Shown here piece by piece: positions 1-8,172 of a DNA stretch of 64,000 nucleotides; the first letter of the stretch is position 1; every line of letters starts with the position of its first letter. The translations under genes and the position numbers were made by a program. This DNA is from an uncultured Eubacteriales bacterium (GTDB lineage: Bacteria; Bacillota; Clostridia; Lachnospirales; Bianqueaceae), in contig OMYN01000005.1 of assembly GCA_900315265.1 (NCBI GenBank), forward strand, positions 59,518 through 123,517, given 5' to 3'. The notes beneath the pieces were generated by a model, which was given only the letters and a program-made list of their open reading frames with translations, was not told the origin of the DNA and did no database searches.

Positions 1-57
1 AAATTTTCCCGCAGGAAGATCGCTCTGATAACCGAACTGACTGGCTTTAACGTTCAT
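1..57 (-). CDS. Partial 5' end of an unidentified gene
   Basis: Only the first 19 codons lie in the window (MNVKASQFGYQSDL..., reading leftward off the edge). The ATG at 55-57 has a strong ribosome binding site, AAAGGAGG on the minus strand at 63-70, which overlaps the stop codon of azlD. It is therefore very probably the third gene of the azlCD operon. Nineteen residues are too few to name a family. No signal peptide is visible in them. Confidence 0.7.
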   Translation of the reverse strand, partial: MNVKASQFGYQSDLPAGKF

Positions 58-68
58 GACAGCCTCCT

Positions 69-392
69 TTACAAGGCACGGATCAGGATCATATAGGCAG
101 CTGTCCCGGCGGCGATGCTTATAAATGTGTTATGCTTCCATTCATAAGAAAGGGCCGTGATAAAAGCTGCAATGATACCGAACAGACCGGAATGCCCAAA
201 ATCACTTTGAATATTTTTCAAACAATATACGATCAATACGCCCATTATAGCAGACGGCAGTATTTTCCCCAAGCGGTCCAGCCATATAGGCATAGTCCTG
301 CGGCCGTTGAAAAACAGGAAAACGGCCGAGCGCAGAAAATAGGTTATCAGAGCGGAAATCAATATGGCAGTAAAAATATAACCGGTCTGCAT
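69..392 (-). CDS. azlD: AzlD-type branched-chain amino acid exporter subunit
   Basis: A 107-residue, very hydrophobic protein with about three to four membrane segments. It matches the small AzlD partner subunit in length and in features such as an N-terminal TALISALITYFLR-type helix and an RTMPIWLDRLGKILPSAIMG-type segment. AzlC and AzlD together export branched-chain amino acids or analogues such as azaleucine, as known from Bacillus. The start codon directly follows the azlC stop (TGA ATG), so the two are translationally coupled. The real substrate cannot be read from sequence. Confidence 0.9.
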   Translation of the reverse strand: MQTGYIFTAILISALITYFLRSAVFLFFNGRRTMPIWLDRLGKILPSAIMGVLIVYCLKNIQSDFGHSGLFGIIAAFITALSYEWKHNTFISIAAGTAAYMILIRAL

Positions 393-1100
393 TCAGGAGT
401 CCTTTCCTTGCGGGAGTCCTGTCCCGGATCGTTTCGTGAACTGATCGTATATAATGAGGAAAGCAGAAACGATCAGTAAAGACGGAAGCATGAATTTATC
501 AGGACCGAAAATAAAGAGGCAGACCAGGCCGCAGACAAGGCCTGCAACAGCCGAGACATGCACATCAGATTTTTCCCACTGATCAATAAAAATAGTGATG
601 AACAGGGCTGTCATGCAGAAGTCGATCCCTTCCGCAGAAAAAGGAAGAAGACTTCCGGCTACTCCTCCCAAAACAGCTCCCGCGCACCAGTAAAACTGGC
701 ACATAAGAGCCATATACAACATGACCTGTCGCTTTTGGCTGCCCGTAAGATCCAAGGTGTGGAAAACAGCGTAGGTCTCATCGGTCAGACTGTGTATCAT
801 ATAAGGTTTGGCCTTGCCTATTTTATTGAAATCATCAACAAAACTGATGCTGTAGAAAAGCTGGCGGCTGTTCATAAATAAAGCCGTCAGCGCGATCGTT
901 ATCAGGGAAGTTCCGGCTGCCATCATTGACGTCAGCACGTACTGGAAGGCACCGGTGTAGACGACCAAACTGATCAGCAGGGAATAATACCATCCGAATC
1001 CCGCTTTTTGCATAAGGATGCCGTATGCTGCTCCCAGGAATACATAGCTGAAAAGGATGGGGATGGATTTTTTAAATGCGATACCGATACTTTGTTTCAT
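393..1100 (-). CDS. azlC: AzlC-type branched-chain amino acid exporter, large subunit
   Basis: A 235-residue integral membrane protein of normal AzlC length. Its N-terminus (KSIPILFSYVFLGAAYGIL) and the segment NSRQLFYSISFVDDF are typical of the AzlC/YgaZ family. Several membrane helices follow. It forms the export channel with AzlD, whose gene begins at its stop codon. The ribosome binding site upstream of the start is weak. The next gene upstream on the same strand is the broken AhpD-like gene, ending ten bases away, so all these genes may share one transcript. Confidence 0.92.
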   Translation of the reverse strand: MKQSIGIAFKKSIPILFSYVFLGAAYGILMQKAGFGWYYSLLISLVVYTGAFQYVLTSMMAAGTSLITIALTALFMNSRQLFYSISFVDDFNKIGKAKPYMIHSLTDETYAVFHTLDLTGSQKRQVMLYMALMCQFYWCAGAVLGGVAGSLLPFSAEGIDFCMTALFITIFIDQWEKSDVHVSAVAGLVCGLVCLFIFGPDKFMLPSLLIVSAFLIIYDQFTKRSGTGLPQGKDS

Positions 1101-1109
1101 AGATCAGCC

Positions 1110-1655
1110 TTAAACATCGACCTTAAGGGCATCATTGACATAATTGTTGGCGACCATCATGGCTCCTTCCGCAACCAGGCATACCATGATCTCCTCTGCC
1201 TTTTCCTCATCGACAGGCTCGCCGTTTTTCCCTCCGTTATCAAGAAAATCCTGTTATAAGGCGTTGAATTCCGCATCTGTGATCGATTTGGGATCATGCC
1301 CCATTTTCTGAGCAAAATGCATGAGCAGGTCCTGGCGGTGCGTCATGGCAAAGTTGTTAGGATCGATGTGGTGCTGCTCTTTCAGAAGGCGGCTGAAATA
1401 TGTCGTGCAGACAAGGCAGTCGTTGGTTACAGAAATGGCATATTCATACAGATCGGCATCCAGTTTCCCGATCAGCTGCTGCAGGTCATCGTCCAAGGCA
1501 TATGATGACTCTTCGACCGCTAGAAATGCATGGAGATTATGCAGCAGCGTCTTTTTTTCGTTTGTCAGTTTTCTGCCCTTGGCTACATGCTCTTTTACGG
1601 CATTTTGTATCTCCTGAGGGGCTTTTTCCGGATCGATCATCGATATTCTTCCCAT
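1110..1655 (-). pseudogene. AhpD/carboxymuconolactone decarboxylase-like protein with an in-frame stop
   Basis: The reading frame from the ATG at 1655 (AAAGGAG upstream) encodes 133 residues with a CxxC pair (C80-LV-C83), as in the AhpD-like alpha-helical family of peroxidase partners. A TAA at 1254-1256 interrupts it. In exactly the same frame translation continues for 47 more sensible residues (QDFLDNGGKNGEPVDEEKAE..., then a hydrophobic helix) to a TAA at 1110-1112. The intact gene would encode about 181 residues, so this looks like a single nonsense mutation. The histidine usually found four residues after the second cysteine is replaced by phenylalanine (CTTYF), so redox activity is uncertain even for the intact form. 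Readthrough or a functional truncated protein cannot be excluded. Confidence 0.8.
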
Positions 1656-1742
1656 TTTGCTCTCCTTTATGCAAACAGATAAATACCCATTTATTCCATG
1701 GGTATTACCGTATTATAAAGGATTTTTTTCGTAAGTCAAGAC

Positions 1743-1770
1743 TTGTCTTCTTTTGATCCGTATGTATGAT
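1743..1770 (+). promoter_or_regulatory. Candidate sigma-A promoter of the cysK-luxS unit
   Basis: TTGTCT at 1743-1748 and TATGAT at 1765-1770 with a 16-bp spacer. A transcript starting around 1777 would exclude the upstream in-frame ATG at 1766 and supports the start chosen for the next gene at 1802. Confidence 0.45.
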
Positions 1771-1801
1771 GTACAATAACAGAAAGGTTGGATATAAGAA
1801 C

Positions 1802-2776
1802 ATGGTTTATACATCGATTACACAGCTGGTCGGCCGGACTCCCCTGATAGAGTTCGAAAAATACGAAAAAGCGAATCAGTTACCTGCCCACTTACTGGGA
1901 AAGCTGGAGTATCTGAATCCTGCCGGCAGTATCAAAGACCGGCCTGCTTTATTTATGATCCGTCAGGCGGAACAGGACGGTATACTGAAACCGGGCGATA
2001 CGATCGTCGAACAGACCAGCGGCAATACGGGGATCGCCTTGGCTGCTTACGGAGTCGCCCTAGGCTACCATCTTGAGATTTTTCTGGAAGCAGGCGTCAC
2101 TCCTGAAAGGAAAACCATGCTGAAGGGATACGGTGCCGTACTGAGGGATTACCGGGATCTTCCGGGAGAAGATCCCGATCAGCCTTTTGATGAATTCCGG
2201 GAAGCGACCATGGCAGAGATCGAGGGCTACTGCAAAGCTCACGGCCCACGTTATCATTATTTGAATCAGGTAACCAATAAGGCAAATCCCCGTTCTCATA
2301 TGGTGACGACCGGTCCGGAGATATGGGAAGACACGGACGGCATGGTTGATGCCCTGGTCTGCATGGTTGGCACGGGAGGTACTCTCCACGGTCTTTCGAC
2401 TTACCTGAGAGGGAAAAATCCGGATCTTTATGTTTTGGCCGTACAGCCTGCCCCCTGTTCAAGACGCAGCCGTCAGAATCCCTACTGCCCTATCATCGAC
2501 GGCGTTCTGAACTTTAATGATGTGGATGATAAGGAACTGACCGATTTTATTCTTCGCAGTGATTATCAGGAGTGCATGGATATAACCTGCGCCGAAGCCT
2601 ATCAGACTGCCCGCTCTATCGGCCGTCTGCAGGGTATCTTGCTGGGCACGAGTGCTTCCGCGGCCCTGACAGCCGCTGCCCGTTTAGCCAAACGGCCGGC
2701 CATGAAGGGCAAAAATATCGTTGTGATCTTACCTGACGGCGGCGATAAATACCTGTCGACCCGCCAGTTTTATTAA
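1802..2776 (+). CDS. cysK: Cysteine synthase / cystathionine beta-synthase-type PLP enzyme
   Basis: A 324-residue fold-type II PLP enzyme. Visible signatures are the PLP lysine context [11 protein letters not shown] (about residue 45), the substrate loop TSGNTGIAL, the phosphate-binding loop GTGGTLHG and the C-terminal [12 protein letters not shown]. These fit O-acetylserine sulfhydrylase or the closely related bacterial cystathionine beta-synthase; sequence alone does not separate them. The start at 1802 is preferred over the ATG at 1766 because of the promoter position and the upstream AGAAAGG. The truncated luxS follows 14 bp later. In other Bacillota a CysK/CBS enzyme next to luxS uses the homocysteine released by LuxS, so its original role may have been homocysteine-to-cysteine recycling. 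Confidence 0.85.
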   Translation: MVYTSITQLVGRTPLIEFEKYEKANQLPAHLLGKLEYLNPAGSIKDRPALFMIRQAEQDGILKPGDTIVEQTSGNTGIALAAYGVALGYHLEIFLEAGVTPERKTMLKGYGAVLRDYRDLPGEDPDQPFDEFREATMAEIEGYCKAHGPRYHYLNQVTNKANPRSHMVTTGPEIWEDTDGMVDALVCMVGTGGTLHGLSTYLRGKNPDLYVLAVQPAPCSRRSRQNPYCPIIDGVLNFNDVDDKELTDFILRSDYQECMDITCAEAYQTARSIGRLQGILLGTSASAALTAAARLAKRPAMKGKNIVVILPDGGDKYLSTRQFY

Positions 2777-2790
2777 AAAAGGAGTTTACT

Positions 2791-3078
2791 ATGGAAAAAA
2801 TTGCCAGTTTTACGATCAACCATCTGAAGCTGATGCCGGGTATATATGTGTCAAGAAAAGACCACATCGGCAAGGAGACCATTACTACCTTTGATATCCG
2901 GCTGACCGCTCCTAACCGGGAACCGGTCCTGAATACGGCAGAACTTCATACGATCGAGCACCTTGGAGCCACTTATCTTAGAAATGACAAGGAATTCGGA
3001 AGCAGGATCGTGTATTTCGGACCCATGGGCTGCCGGACCGCCTGCATTATCCCCAGTGAGTTAACGTATCTCCAATAA
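2791..3078 (+). pseudogene. luxS: 3'-truncated S-ribosylhomocysteine lyase (LuxS)
   Basis: AAAAGGAG precedes the ATG. The first ~88 residues are clear LuxS: the zinc motif [13 protein letters not shown] and the catalytic segment FGPMGCRT. LuxS proteins are normally about 150-160 residues. Here homology stops right after GCRT and the frame runs out after twelve unrelated residues, inside the 3' end of the convergent exonuclease gene. The missing part includes the third zinc ligand, a cysteine in the usual ECGNY segment. The product should therefore be inactive in making homocysteine and the AI-2 precursor. A deletion with its right end near 3040-3060 is the simplest explanation. Confidence 0.9.
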
Positions 3079-3885
3079 GATGGGTGTATGATCCTGCCTT
3101 TTGCCTGAGTCCATCATTTCAGACTTTACGACACGGTCTTTGATGCGGTCGCTGACCAGAAAGTAGTCGATCCTCCATCCTGAATTGTTGATCTTACTGG
3201 TTTTGATACGCTGGGCCCACCAGGAATAGGCACCCTTGACGTCTCCGTGAAGATAGCGGAAGGTATCGACAAAGCCTTTGCCTAAAAGGTTGGTGAAGCC
3301 TGCCCTTTCTTCATCGGTAAAGCCGGCAGACTGATGGTTGTTTTCCGGATGGGCAAGGTCGATCTCCTGATGGGCAACATTGTAATCGCCGCAGGCCACG
3401 ACCGGCTTCTCGGCGGAAAGGCCGGCAAGATAATCCGCATACTTTCGGTCCCAGACCTGGCGCTGGCCAAGCCGTTTGAGACCGTCTCCGGCATTGGGGG
3501 TGTATACCAGATTGAAGTAGAGATCCCCAAGATCCAGCGTGATCATGCGCCCTTCCAGGTCCATAGGCTCAGGAGCTCCGATGCTGGGATAAGCCGCCGA
3601 AACAGTTAGTCCTCTTTTATACAGGGCCATCACCCCGGCATAGCCCTTACGGGCGGGTTCGCGCGAACTGACAGATACATAATCATATTCAGGAAAATAA
3701 CTGTCCAGGGCTTCTTTTTGTTTATTGTTCATGCCGTCAGCAGGAAGCTTTGTTTCCTGAACAGCGATAATGTCGGCGTCCTGATCGGCGATCTTTTGTA
3801 AGACTTCTCTGGTCAGAAGGGCCCGGTCGCTGGTACCGGTCAGAGCTGCATTTAATGAATCGATATTCCAGGAGATGAATTTCAT
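3061..3885 (-). CDS. xth: Exodeoxyribonuclease III (AP endonuclease)
   Basis: A 274-residue EEP-fold nuclease of normal length that cuts at abasic sites and removes 3' blocks during base excision repair. Motifs in order are the start [13 protein letters not shown], the metal site AVQETKLP, the catalytic [13 protein letters not shown], and the terminal [11 protein letters not shown] and DHTPILLEI with the catalytic Asp-His. The ATG at 3885 is chosen over the upstream TTG at 3906 because AAAGGA lies nine bases before it and the family starts with MK(F/L)ISWN. The gene is intact although its 3' end abuts the luxS deletion, and the two reading frames overlap by 18 bp. Confidence 0.95.
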   Translation of the reverse strand: MKFISWNIDSLNAALTGTSDRALLTREVLQKIADQDADIIAVQETKLPADGMNNKQKEALDSYFPEYDYVSVSSREPARKGYAGVMALYKRGLTVSAAYPSIGAPEPMDLEGRMITLDLGDLYFNLVYTPNAGDGLKRLGQRQVWDRKYADYLAGLSAEKPVVACGDYNVAHQEIDLAHPENNHQSAGFTDEERAGFTNLLGKGFVDTFRYLHGDVKGAYSWWAQRIKTSKINNSGWRIDYFLVSDRIKDRVVKSEMMDSGKRQDHTPILLEIR

Positions 3886-3988
3886 TGGGATAGGTTCCTT
3901 TCGCAAAGATTATCATTATTGTAGCATATCTGGGACAGACTTCTGAAAGATTATTCGTGTTTATAAGAATCGACTTTCTTCTTCATGC

Positions 3989-4018
3989 TTGACTTCATGC
4001 TTAGTACATTTGTATAAT
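3989..4018 (+). promoter_or_regulatory. Promoter of the lysine riboswitch transcript
   Basis: TTGACT at 3989-3994 and a perfect TATAAT at 4013-4018 with an 18-bp spacer. The transcript would start near 4025, just before the riboswitch. Confidence 0.75.
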
Positions 4019-4030
4019 CCATTCATGTCT

Positions 4031-4200
4031 AACAGAATAGAGGTAGCGGTGCAGATCAGTAATCAGGACAGCCGGCAGGCAGCGACCCTGATGAAAGGCA
4101 ATCACCGCCGAACGCGGAAAACCGGCAGGTTTTTCGCGTGGGGACAGTTGAGAAGATCTCTGCCACTCCTTCGTACGTGAAGAGGCGCTATTAGCATTGA
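4031..4200 (+). promoter_or_regulatory. Lysine riboswitch (L box)
   Basis: The conserved blocks of the lysine aptamer are present in order: AATAG-AGG (4036-4043), GATCAGTA, the signature TGAAAGGCAATCACCGCCGAA (around 4091-4112, core GAAAGGC...CGCCGAA), TGGGGACAGTTGAG, then GAGGCGCTATT, with CTATT at 4188-4192 closing P1 against AATAG. A long G/C-rich stem (CGCGGAAAACC / GGTTTTTCGCG) forms one of the aptamer arms. An intrinsic terminator follows directly. Lysine should therefore switch off the transporter and hydrolase downstream. Family assignment is by recognition of conserved blocks, not by a covariance search. Confidence 0.85.
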
Positions 4201-4205
4201 AGATC

Positions 4206-4237
4206 AACTGTATGCGGTAGCCGCATACAGTTTTTTT
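4206..4237 (+). terminator. Intrinsic terminator of the lysine riboswitch
   Basis: Perfect stem CTGTATGCGG (4208-4217) / CCGCATACAG (4221-4230) with a TAG loop and seven T. It is the OFF-state expression platform of the riboswitch. Confidence 0.93.
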
Positions 4238-4310
4238 ATTGTTTATTGGGCTGCTGACGGGACGAAGGATTCAGCTTAGACAAAAAATACATCCCTAAAG
4301 GAGAATCCGT

Positions 4311-5807
4311 ATGATTCAATTTCTCGGCTGGCTGGACGGAGTTCTGTGGGGTACCCCTCTTCTCGTTCTGATCCTGGGCACCGGCACTTATTTTACCATC
4401 CGTTCCAAGTTCTTCCAGGTACGCCACTTCGGCTTTATCATGAAGAACACCTTCGGAAAGATCTTTACCGGCAAGGTCGATGCAGATGAAACACAGGCAG
4501 GTACGTTGACTCCCTTCCAGGCGATCTCCACGGCGATCGGCGGAACGGTAGGCTTCGGCAACATTGCGGGTGTCGCGACCGCGGTTGCGGCCGGAGGTCC
4601 GGGAGCGATCTTCTGGATGTGGGTATCCGCCCTTCTCGGTATGATCATTAAGCAGGCCGAGGTAACTTTAGGCCTTTACTACCGTCATAAAAAACCGGAC
4701 GGTTCTACTACGGGCGGCCCTACTTATTATATGGAATACGGCCTGGGCCAGGAAAAGCACTGGGGCAAAGCCTGGAAGATCCCGGCCATTATCTTCGGCG
4801 TCGGTATCTTCAGTACCTATTTTGTAACCTCCTCTACTCTGACCGCTTCACAGGTAGTTGCCGGAGCCTTTAATATGGGCACGTTAAAAATCGGTAACTT
4901 TGCCGTTGAAGGAATCATCCTTGTGGCAGTCGGCATCACCGTGATCGATTATCTGATCACCGACGGCGGTGTTGAAAAGATCGCATCTCTGTTTTCCAAG
5001 CTGGTTCCCTTCATGAGTATCCTTTACCTGCTGATGGGTCTGGCTATGATCGTTGTTCATATTACTGCGGTTCCCAGTGTTTTTGTTTCGATCTTCCATG
5101 ATGCCTTCACCGGACGCGCGGCTGTCGGCGGTTTTGCAGGCGCTACCGTTGCCAATATGATCCGTACCGGCGTTGCCCGTTCCGTTTATTCGAACGAAGC
5201 AGGCTGGGGTACTTCTCCTATGATCCATTCTTCCGCAAGGACTCCTCACCCCGTTGAACAGGGAATCTGGGGATCTTTCGAAGTATTTTTTGACACCTTT
5301 ATCGTCTGCTCCATCACCGGTATTTCGATCCTTCTGTCCGGTACCTGGACCAACGGCACCAACGGAGGTACCTTGGCGATCACCGCTTTCCAGAGCAGTT
5401 TCGGTATTGTCGGAAGCATCCTTTTGTCGATTATCATGGTCATTTTCACCTGCACGACGAGCGGCGGATGGTTTACCTATTATCTGAACATTCTTGGTCA
5501 TATGGGCCGCAAGGATACCAAGCTCAACCGCGTCATTCATAAAATCTTCTACGCATGCCGCGCTCTTCCTGGACTTTTGTGGACCATCTACCTGGTCAAG
5601 ACCAATAATCAGGGCTTTATCTGGACCATTGTTGATATCACATCTGCGATCCCGACCTTTGTCAACGTTTTCGTCATTCTGATCCTGTCGGGAACCTACT
5701 TTAAACTGCTTAAAGATTATAAAGCCCGTAAATTCGGTATCGGCAAGGTAGATCCGGATATGCCTTTGTTCTATGAAGATAAAATCCAGCAGAAAGAAAG
5801 CAAGTAA
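4311..5807 (+). CDS. AGCS-family amino acid:cation symporter under lysine control
   Basis: A 498-residue sodium/alanine-glycine symporter family protein with about 11-12 membrane segments. Signatures include GTGTYFTIRSKFFQVRHF near the N-terminus, GTVGFGNIAGVATAVAAGGP, and GVARSVYSNEAGWGTSPM. The start has AAAGGAG seven bases upstream. Family members usually carry alanine or glycine, but here the gene lies directly behind a lysine riboswitch and terminator. The context therefore argues for lysine or a lysine-derived compound as substrate (inference). The downstream amidohydrolase starts at the very next base after the stop. Confidence 0.92.
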   Translation: MIQFLGWLDGVLWGTPLLVLILGTGTYFTIRSKFFQVRHFGFIMKNTFGKIFTGKVDADETQAGTLTPFQAISTAIGGTVGFGNIAGVATAVAAGGPGAIFWMWVSALLGMIIKQAEVTLGLYYRHKKPDGSTTGGPTYYMEYGLGQEKHWGKAWKIPAIIFGVGIFSTYFVTSSTLTASQVVAGAFNMGTLKIGNFAVEGIILVAVGITVIDYLITDGGVEKIASLFSKLVPFMSILYLLMGLAMIVVHITAVPSVFVSIFHDAFTGRAAVGGFAGATVANMIRTGVARSVYSNEAGWGTSPMIHSSARTPHPVEQGIWGSFEVFFDTFIVCSITGISILLSGTWTNGTNGGTLAITAFQSSFGIVGSILLSIIMVIFTCTTSGGWFTYYLNILGHMGRKDTKLNRVIHKIFYACRALPGLLWTIYLVKTNNQGFIWTIVDITSAIPTFVNVFVILILSGTYFKLLKDYKARKFGIGKVDPDMPLFYEDKIQQKESK

Positions 5808-7430
5808 ATGAGTAAAAAAGTATTTTACAACGGTTCTGTTTATACGGGAACCTTACCGCTTGTCACGGCTCTGGTGACAGAGGGGGATCATGTCGTCTTT
5901 GCCGGAAACGATCTGGAAGCGCTATCCTATGCGGAAGATTCCGACTGCATCGATCTGAAGGGCAAGTTCGTCATGGCTTCTTTTAATGACAGTCATATGC
6001 ATCTTCTGGCTTACGGGGCTGCTGCCCGTGCTGCAAAACTCAACGAGCATACTACCAGCCTGAAGGAAATGCTGGACTATCTGAAGGCTTTCGAAAAAGA
6101 GCACCCTCACACCAACGGCGCCTGGCTTAAAGGCCGGGGATGGAACCAGGACTATTTCACCGATGTTGACCGGATGCCCACCAGAAAGGACCTTGACACG
6201 GTCAGCACATCCGTTCCCATGTGCATGGTAAGAACCTGCGGACATATCCTGTGTGTCAATTCCAAAGCACTTGAGATCATGGGCGTGACGGACGATACAC
6301 CGGATCCGGAAGGCGGTGCTATCGGACATGATGAAAACGGTCATTTGAACGGTATTTTTTCCGATAATGCCATGGATGTCTATGTTTATTCCAAGATAGC
6401 AGCGCCTGACAAGGACGAAGTCAAGGAAATGATCAAGGCAGCCTGCAGGGAGCTGAACCGTTACGGGGTTACCAGCAGCCAGACCGACGACTACAGTTAT
6501 TTGAGGGCGATCGACTGGCGGACGATCAATGAAGCCTATAAAGAGCTGGAAGAAGAAGGTCAGCTTACCGTCCGTGTTTATGAGCAGAGCAATTTTACCA
6601 CTCTGGACAGTCTGAAAGAATATTATGAATCCGGATGCACGACCGGCGTAGGCAGCGATTTGTTTAAATTCGGTCCCTTGAAGATGCTGGGAGACGGCGC
6701 CCTTGGCGCCCGTACCGCTTATCTGTCCTGTCCCTACGCAGACGATCCTTCCACCTGCGGCTATCCTCTCTTCGACCAGGAAACGTTTGATACGATGATC
6801 GGATATGCCAATGAACACGGTATGCAGGTAGCCGTTCACGCGATTGGGGACGCCTGCTTGGATATGGTACTTAAGGCATATGAAAAGGCATTCGCCGCTC
6901 ATCCCAGGAAAGATCACCGCTGTGGTATCGTGCACTGCCAGGTTTCCCGCCCCGAACAGCTTAAAAAGATAGCGGATATGGGCTTACACGTATATATGCA
7001 GAGCATTTTCCTTAATTACGATATCCGCATGATCCATGAGCGTGTCGGAAATAAACTGGCAGACAGCAGTTACCGGTGGAAAACGCTTGAAAAGATGGGC
7101 GTTTCGGTTTCAAACGGTACGGATTGTCCGGTGGAACTGCCGGATGCTCTGGCCTGCATGCAGTGCGGAGTGACTCGTACGACACTGGACGGAAGTGCCG
7201 GACCCTACCTTGCGGATGAGGCTTTTACGGTTCAGGAGATCCTGGACAGTTATACGATCAAAAGCGCCGAAGCAAGTTTTGAAGAGAATGTCAAAGGACG
7301 GCTGGCGCCCGGTTATATGGCCGACTTCGTCATCCTGGGGCAGAATCCCTTTGAGACTTCACCTGAGCATATCAAAGATATTCCGGTTGAGGCCACTTAC
7401 CTTGGCGCAAAGCTGGTATATCAAAAGTAA
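5808..7430 (+). CDS. YtcJ-like metal-dependent amidohydrolase
   Basis: A 540-residue Amidohydro_3 enzyme. It has an N-terminal beta-sandwich part, the metal motif SFNDSHMHL (about residue 62), HAIGDACLDMVL, HCQVSRPEQ, and the closing NGTDCPVELPD and GYMADFVILG. Enzymes of this group hydrolyse amide or carbamoyl bonds with one or two metal ions; the substrate is not predictable. The ATG follows the transporter stop without a gap (TAA ATG), so the two are translationally coupled and share the lysine riboswitch. That suggests it acts on an imported amide, perhaps an N-acyl-lysine type compound (inference only). A strong terminator ends the operon. Confidence 0.88.
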   Translation: MSKKVFYNGSVYTGTLPLVTALVTEGDHVVFAGNDLEALSYAEDSDCIDLKGKFVMASFNDSHMHLLAYGAAARAAKLNEHTTSLKEMLDYLKAFEKEHPHTNGAWLKGRGWNQDYFTDVDRMPTRKDLDTVSTSVPMCMVRTCGHILCVNSKALEIMGVTDDTPDPEGGAIGHDENGHLNGIFSDNAMDVYVYSKIAAPDKDEVKEMIKAACRELNRYGVTSSQTDDYSYLRAIDWRTINEAYKELEEEGQLTVRVYEQSNFTTLDSLKEYYESGCTTGVGSDLFKFGPLKMLGDGALGARTAYLSCPYADDPSTCGYPLFDQETFDTMIGYANEHGMQVAVHAIGDACLDMVLKAYEKAFAAHPRKDHRCGIVHCQVSRPEQLKKIADMGLHVYMQSIFLNYDIRMIHERVGNKLADSSYRWKTLEKMGVSVSNGTDCPVELPDALACMQCGVTRTTLDGSAGPYLADEAFTVQEILDSYTIKSAEASFEENVKGRLAPGYMADFVILGQNPFETSPEHIKDIPVEATYLGAKLVYQK

Positions 7431-7450
7431 AACATCGATCAAAATATTTA

Positions 7451-7487
7451 AGGCTCCTTGACACTTGGGATGTCAAAGAGCCTTTTT
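7451..7487 (+). terminator. Intrinsic terminator after the amidohydrolase
   Basis: Stem GGCTC-TTGACA / TGTCAA-GAGCC followed by TTTTT. It ends the lysine-regulated transcript and lies between convergent genes. Confidence 0.9.
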
Positions 7488-7517
7488 GAGTTATAGAAGA
7501 TACGCCTGCAGGCCGGA

Positions 7518-8120
7518 TCATTTACGCAGAAATAAAAAGTAACCGGGATCGCGGTTTGCGGTGTCGTCTTTCAATATATCAGCTGTGCAGTAAACCGTAT
7601 CGCCCTGGCAGCGGACCTTGCCCTTTCTGCCCTCCTCTTCGTATTTTCCTTCTTTACGGGAAGGATCCAGCACAGCAAATTCGCCGCTTGCTTCATTGTA
7701 AGCGTAAATATAGATGTAATGCCCGCCGTGGGAGAAGACTCCGATATGCCCCTTGTAGTCGCCTCCGACATTGGCTATGCATACGCCTCCCTGACGGATG
7801 GTTTCAATGATGTCCGATTCTTTATTGGACTGGCTGAATTTTATGTCATATTTCCGGCAGAGAAGCTGGGCATAGGGGACTAATGAAGTCCCCGGATATA
7901 AGTTGGCTTTAGCATGATAAGAATATGCTACAAGCTGCTCCATGGGCACGTCGATCCCCAGCAGGTCATGGAGCATCATACCAGAGGAACAAAGGCCGCA
8001 GCCCGAACTTTCGACCGTACCCGTATCATAACAGCCGGCAACTGTTTTAGCGGCCGCGTCGGTAAGATATGGGACCTGGGGAAACCGGTTCTGATTCAGA
8101 TAATAGGTTCCGTAAGACAT
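7518..8120 (-). CDS. C39-like cysteine peptidase family protein
   Basis: A 200-residue protein with a papain-like layout of the Peptidase_C39_2 type: nucleophile region SSGCGLCSSGMMLHDL (about residue 38-53), GGDYKGHIGVFSHGGHYIYI with the catalytic histidine, and FAVLDPS with the Asp. There is no signal peptide, ABC or membrane part, so it is not a bacteriocin exporter. An ATG with AGGAGATT upstream fits the start. It lies directly downstream of coaBC on the same strand, separated by a perfect hairpin. Its substrate is unknown. Confidence 0.82.
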   Translation of the reverse strand: MSYGTYYLNQNRFPQVPYLTDAAAKTVAGCYDTGTVESSGCGLCSSGMMLHDLLGIDVPMEQLVAYSYHAKANLYPGTSLVPYAQLLCRKYDIKFSQSNKESDIIETIRQGGVCIANVGGDYKGHIGVFSHGGHYIYIYAYNEASGEFAVLDPSRKEGKYEEEGRKGKVRCQGDTVYCTADILKDDTANRDPGYFLFLRK

Positions 8121-8138
8121 AGGAATCTCCTTTCATTT

Positions 8139-8172
8139 ATGCAACTGCTATACAGCTGCATAGCAGTTGCAT
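8139..8172 (-). other. Perfect hairpin between coaBC and the C39-like gene
   Basis: 12-bp perfect arms ATGCAACTGCTA (8139-8150) and TAGCAGTTGCAT (8161-8172) with a 10-nt loop. The hairpin touches the coaBC stop codon. Neither strand has a T run after it, so it is not a standard terminator. It may stabilise or process the mRNA 3' end of coaBC. Confidence 0.7.
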
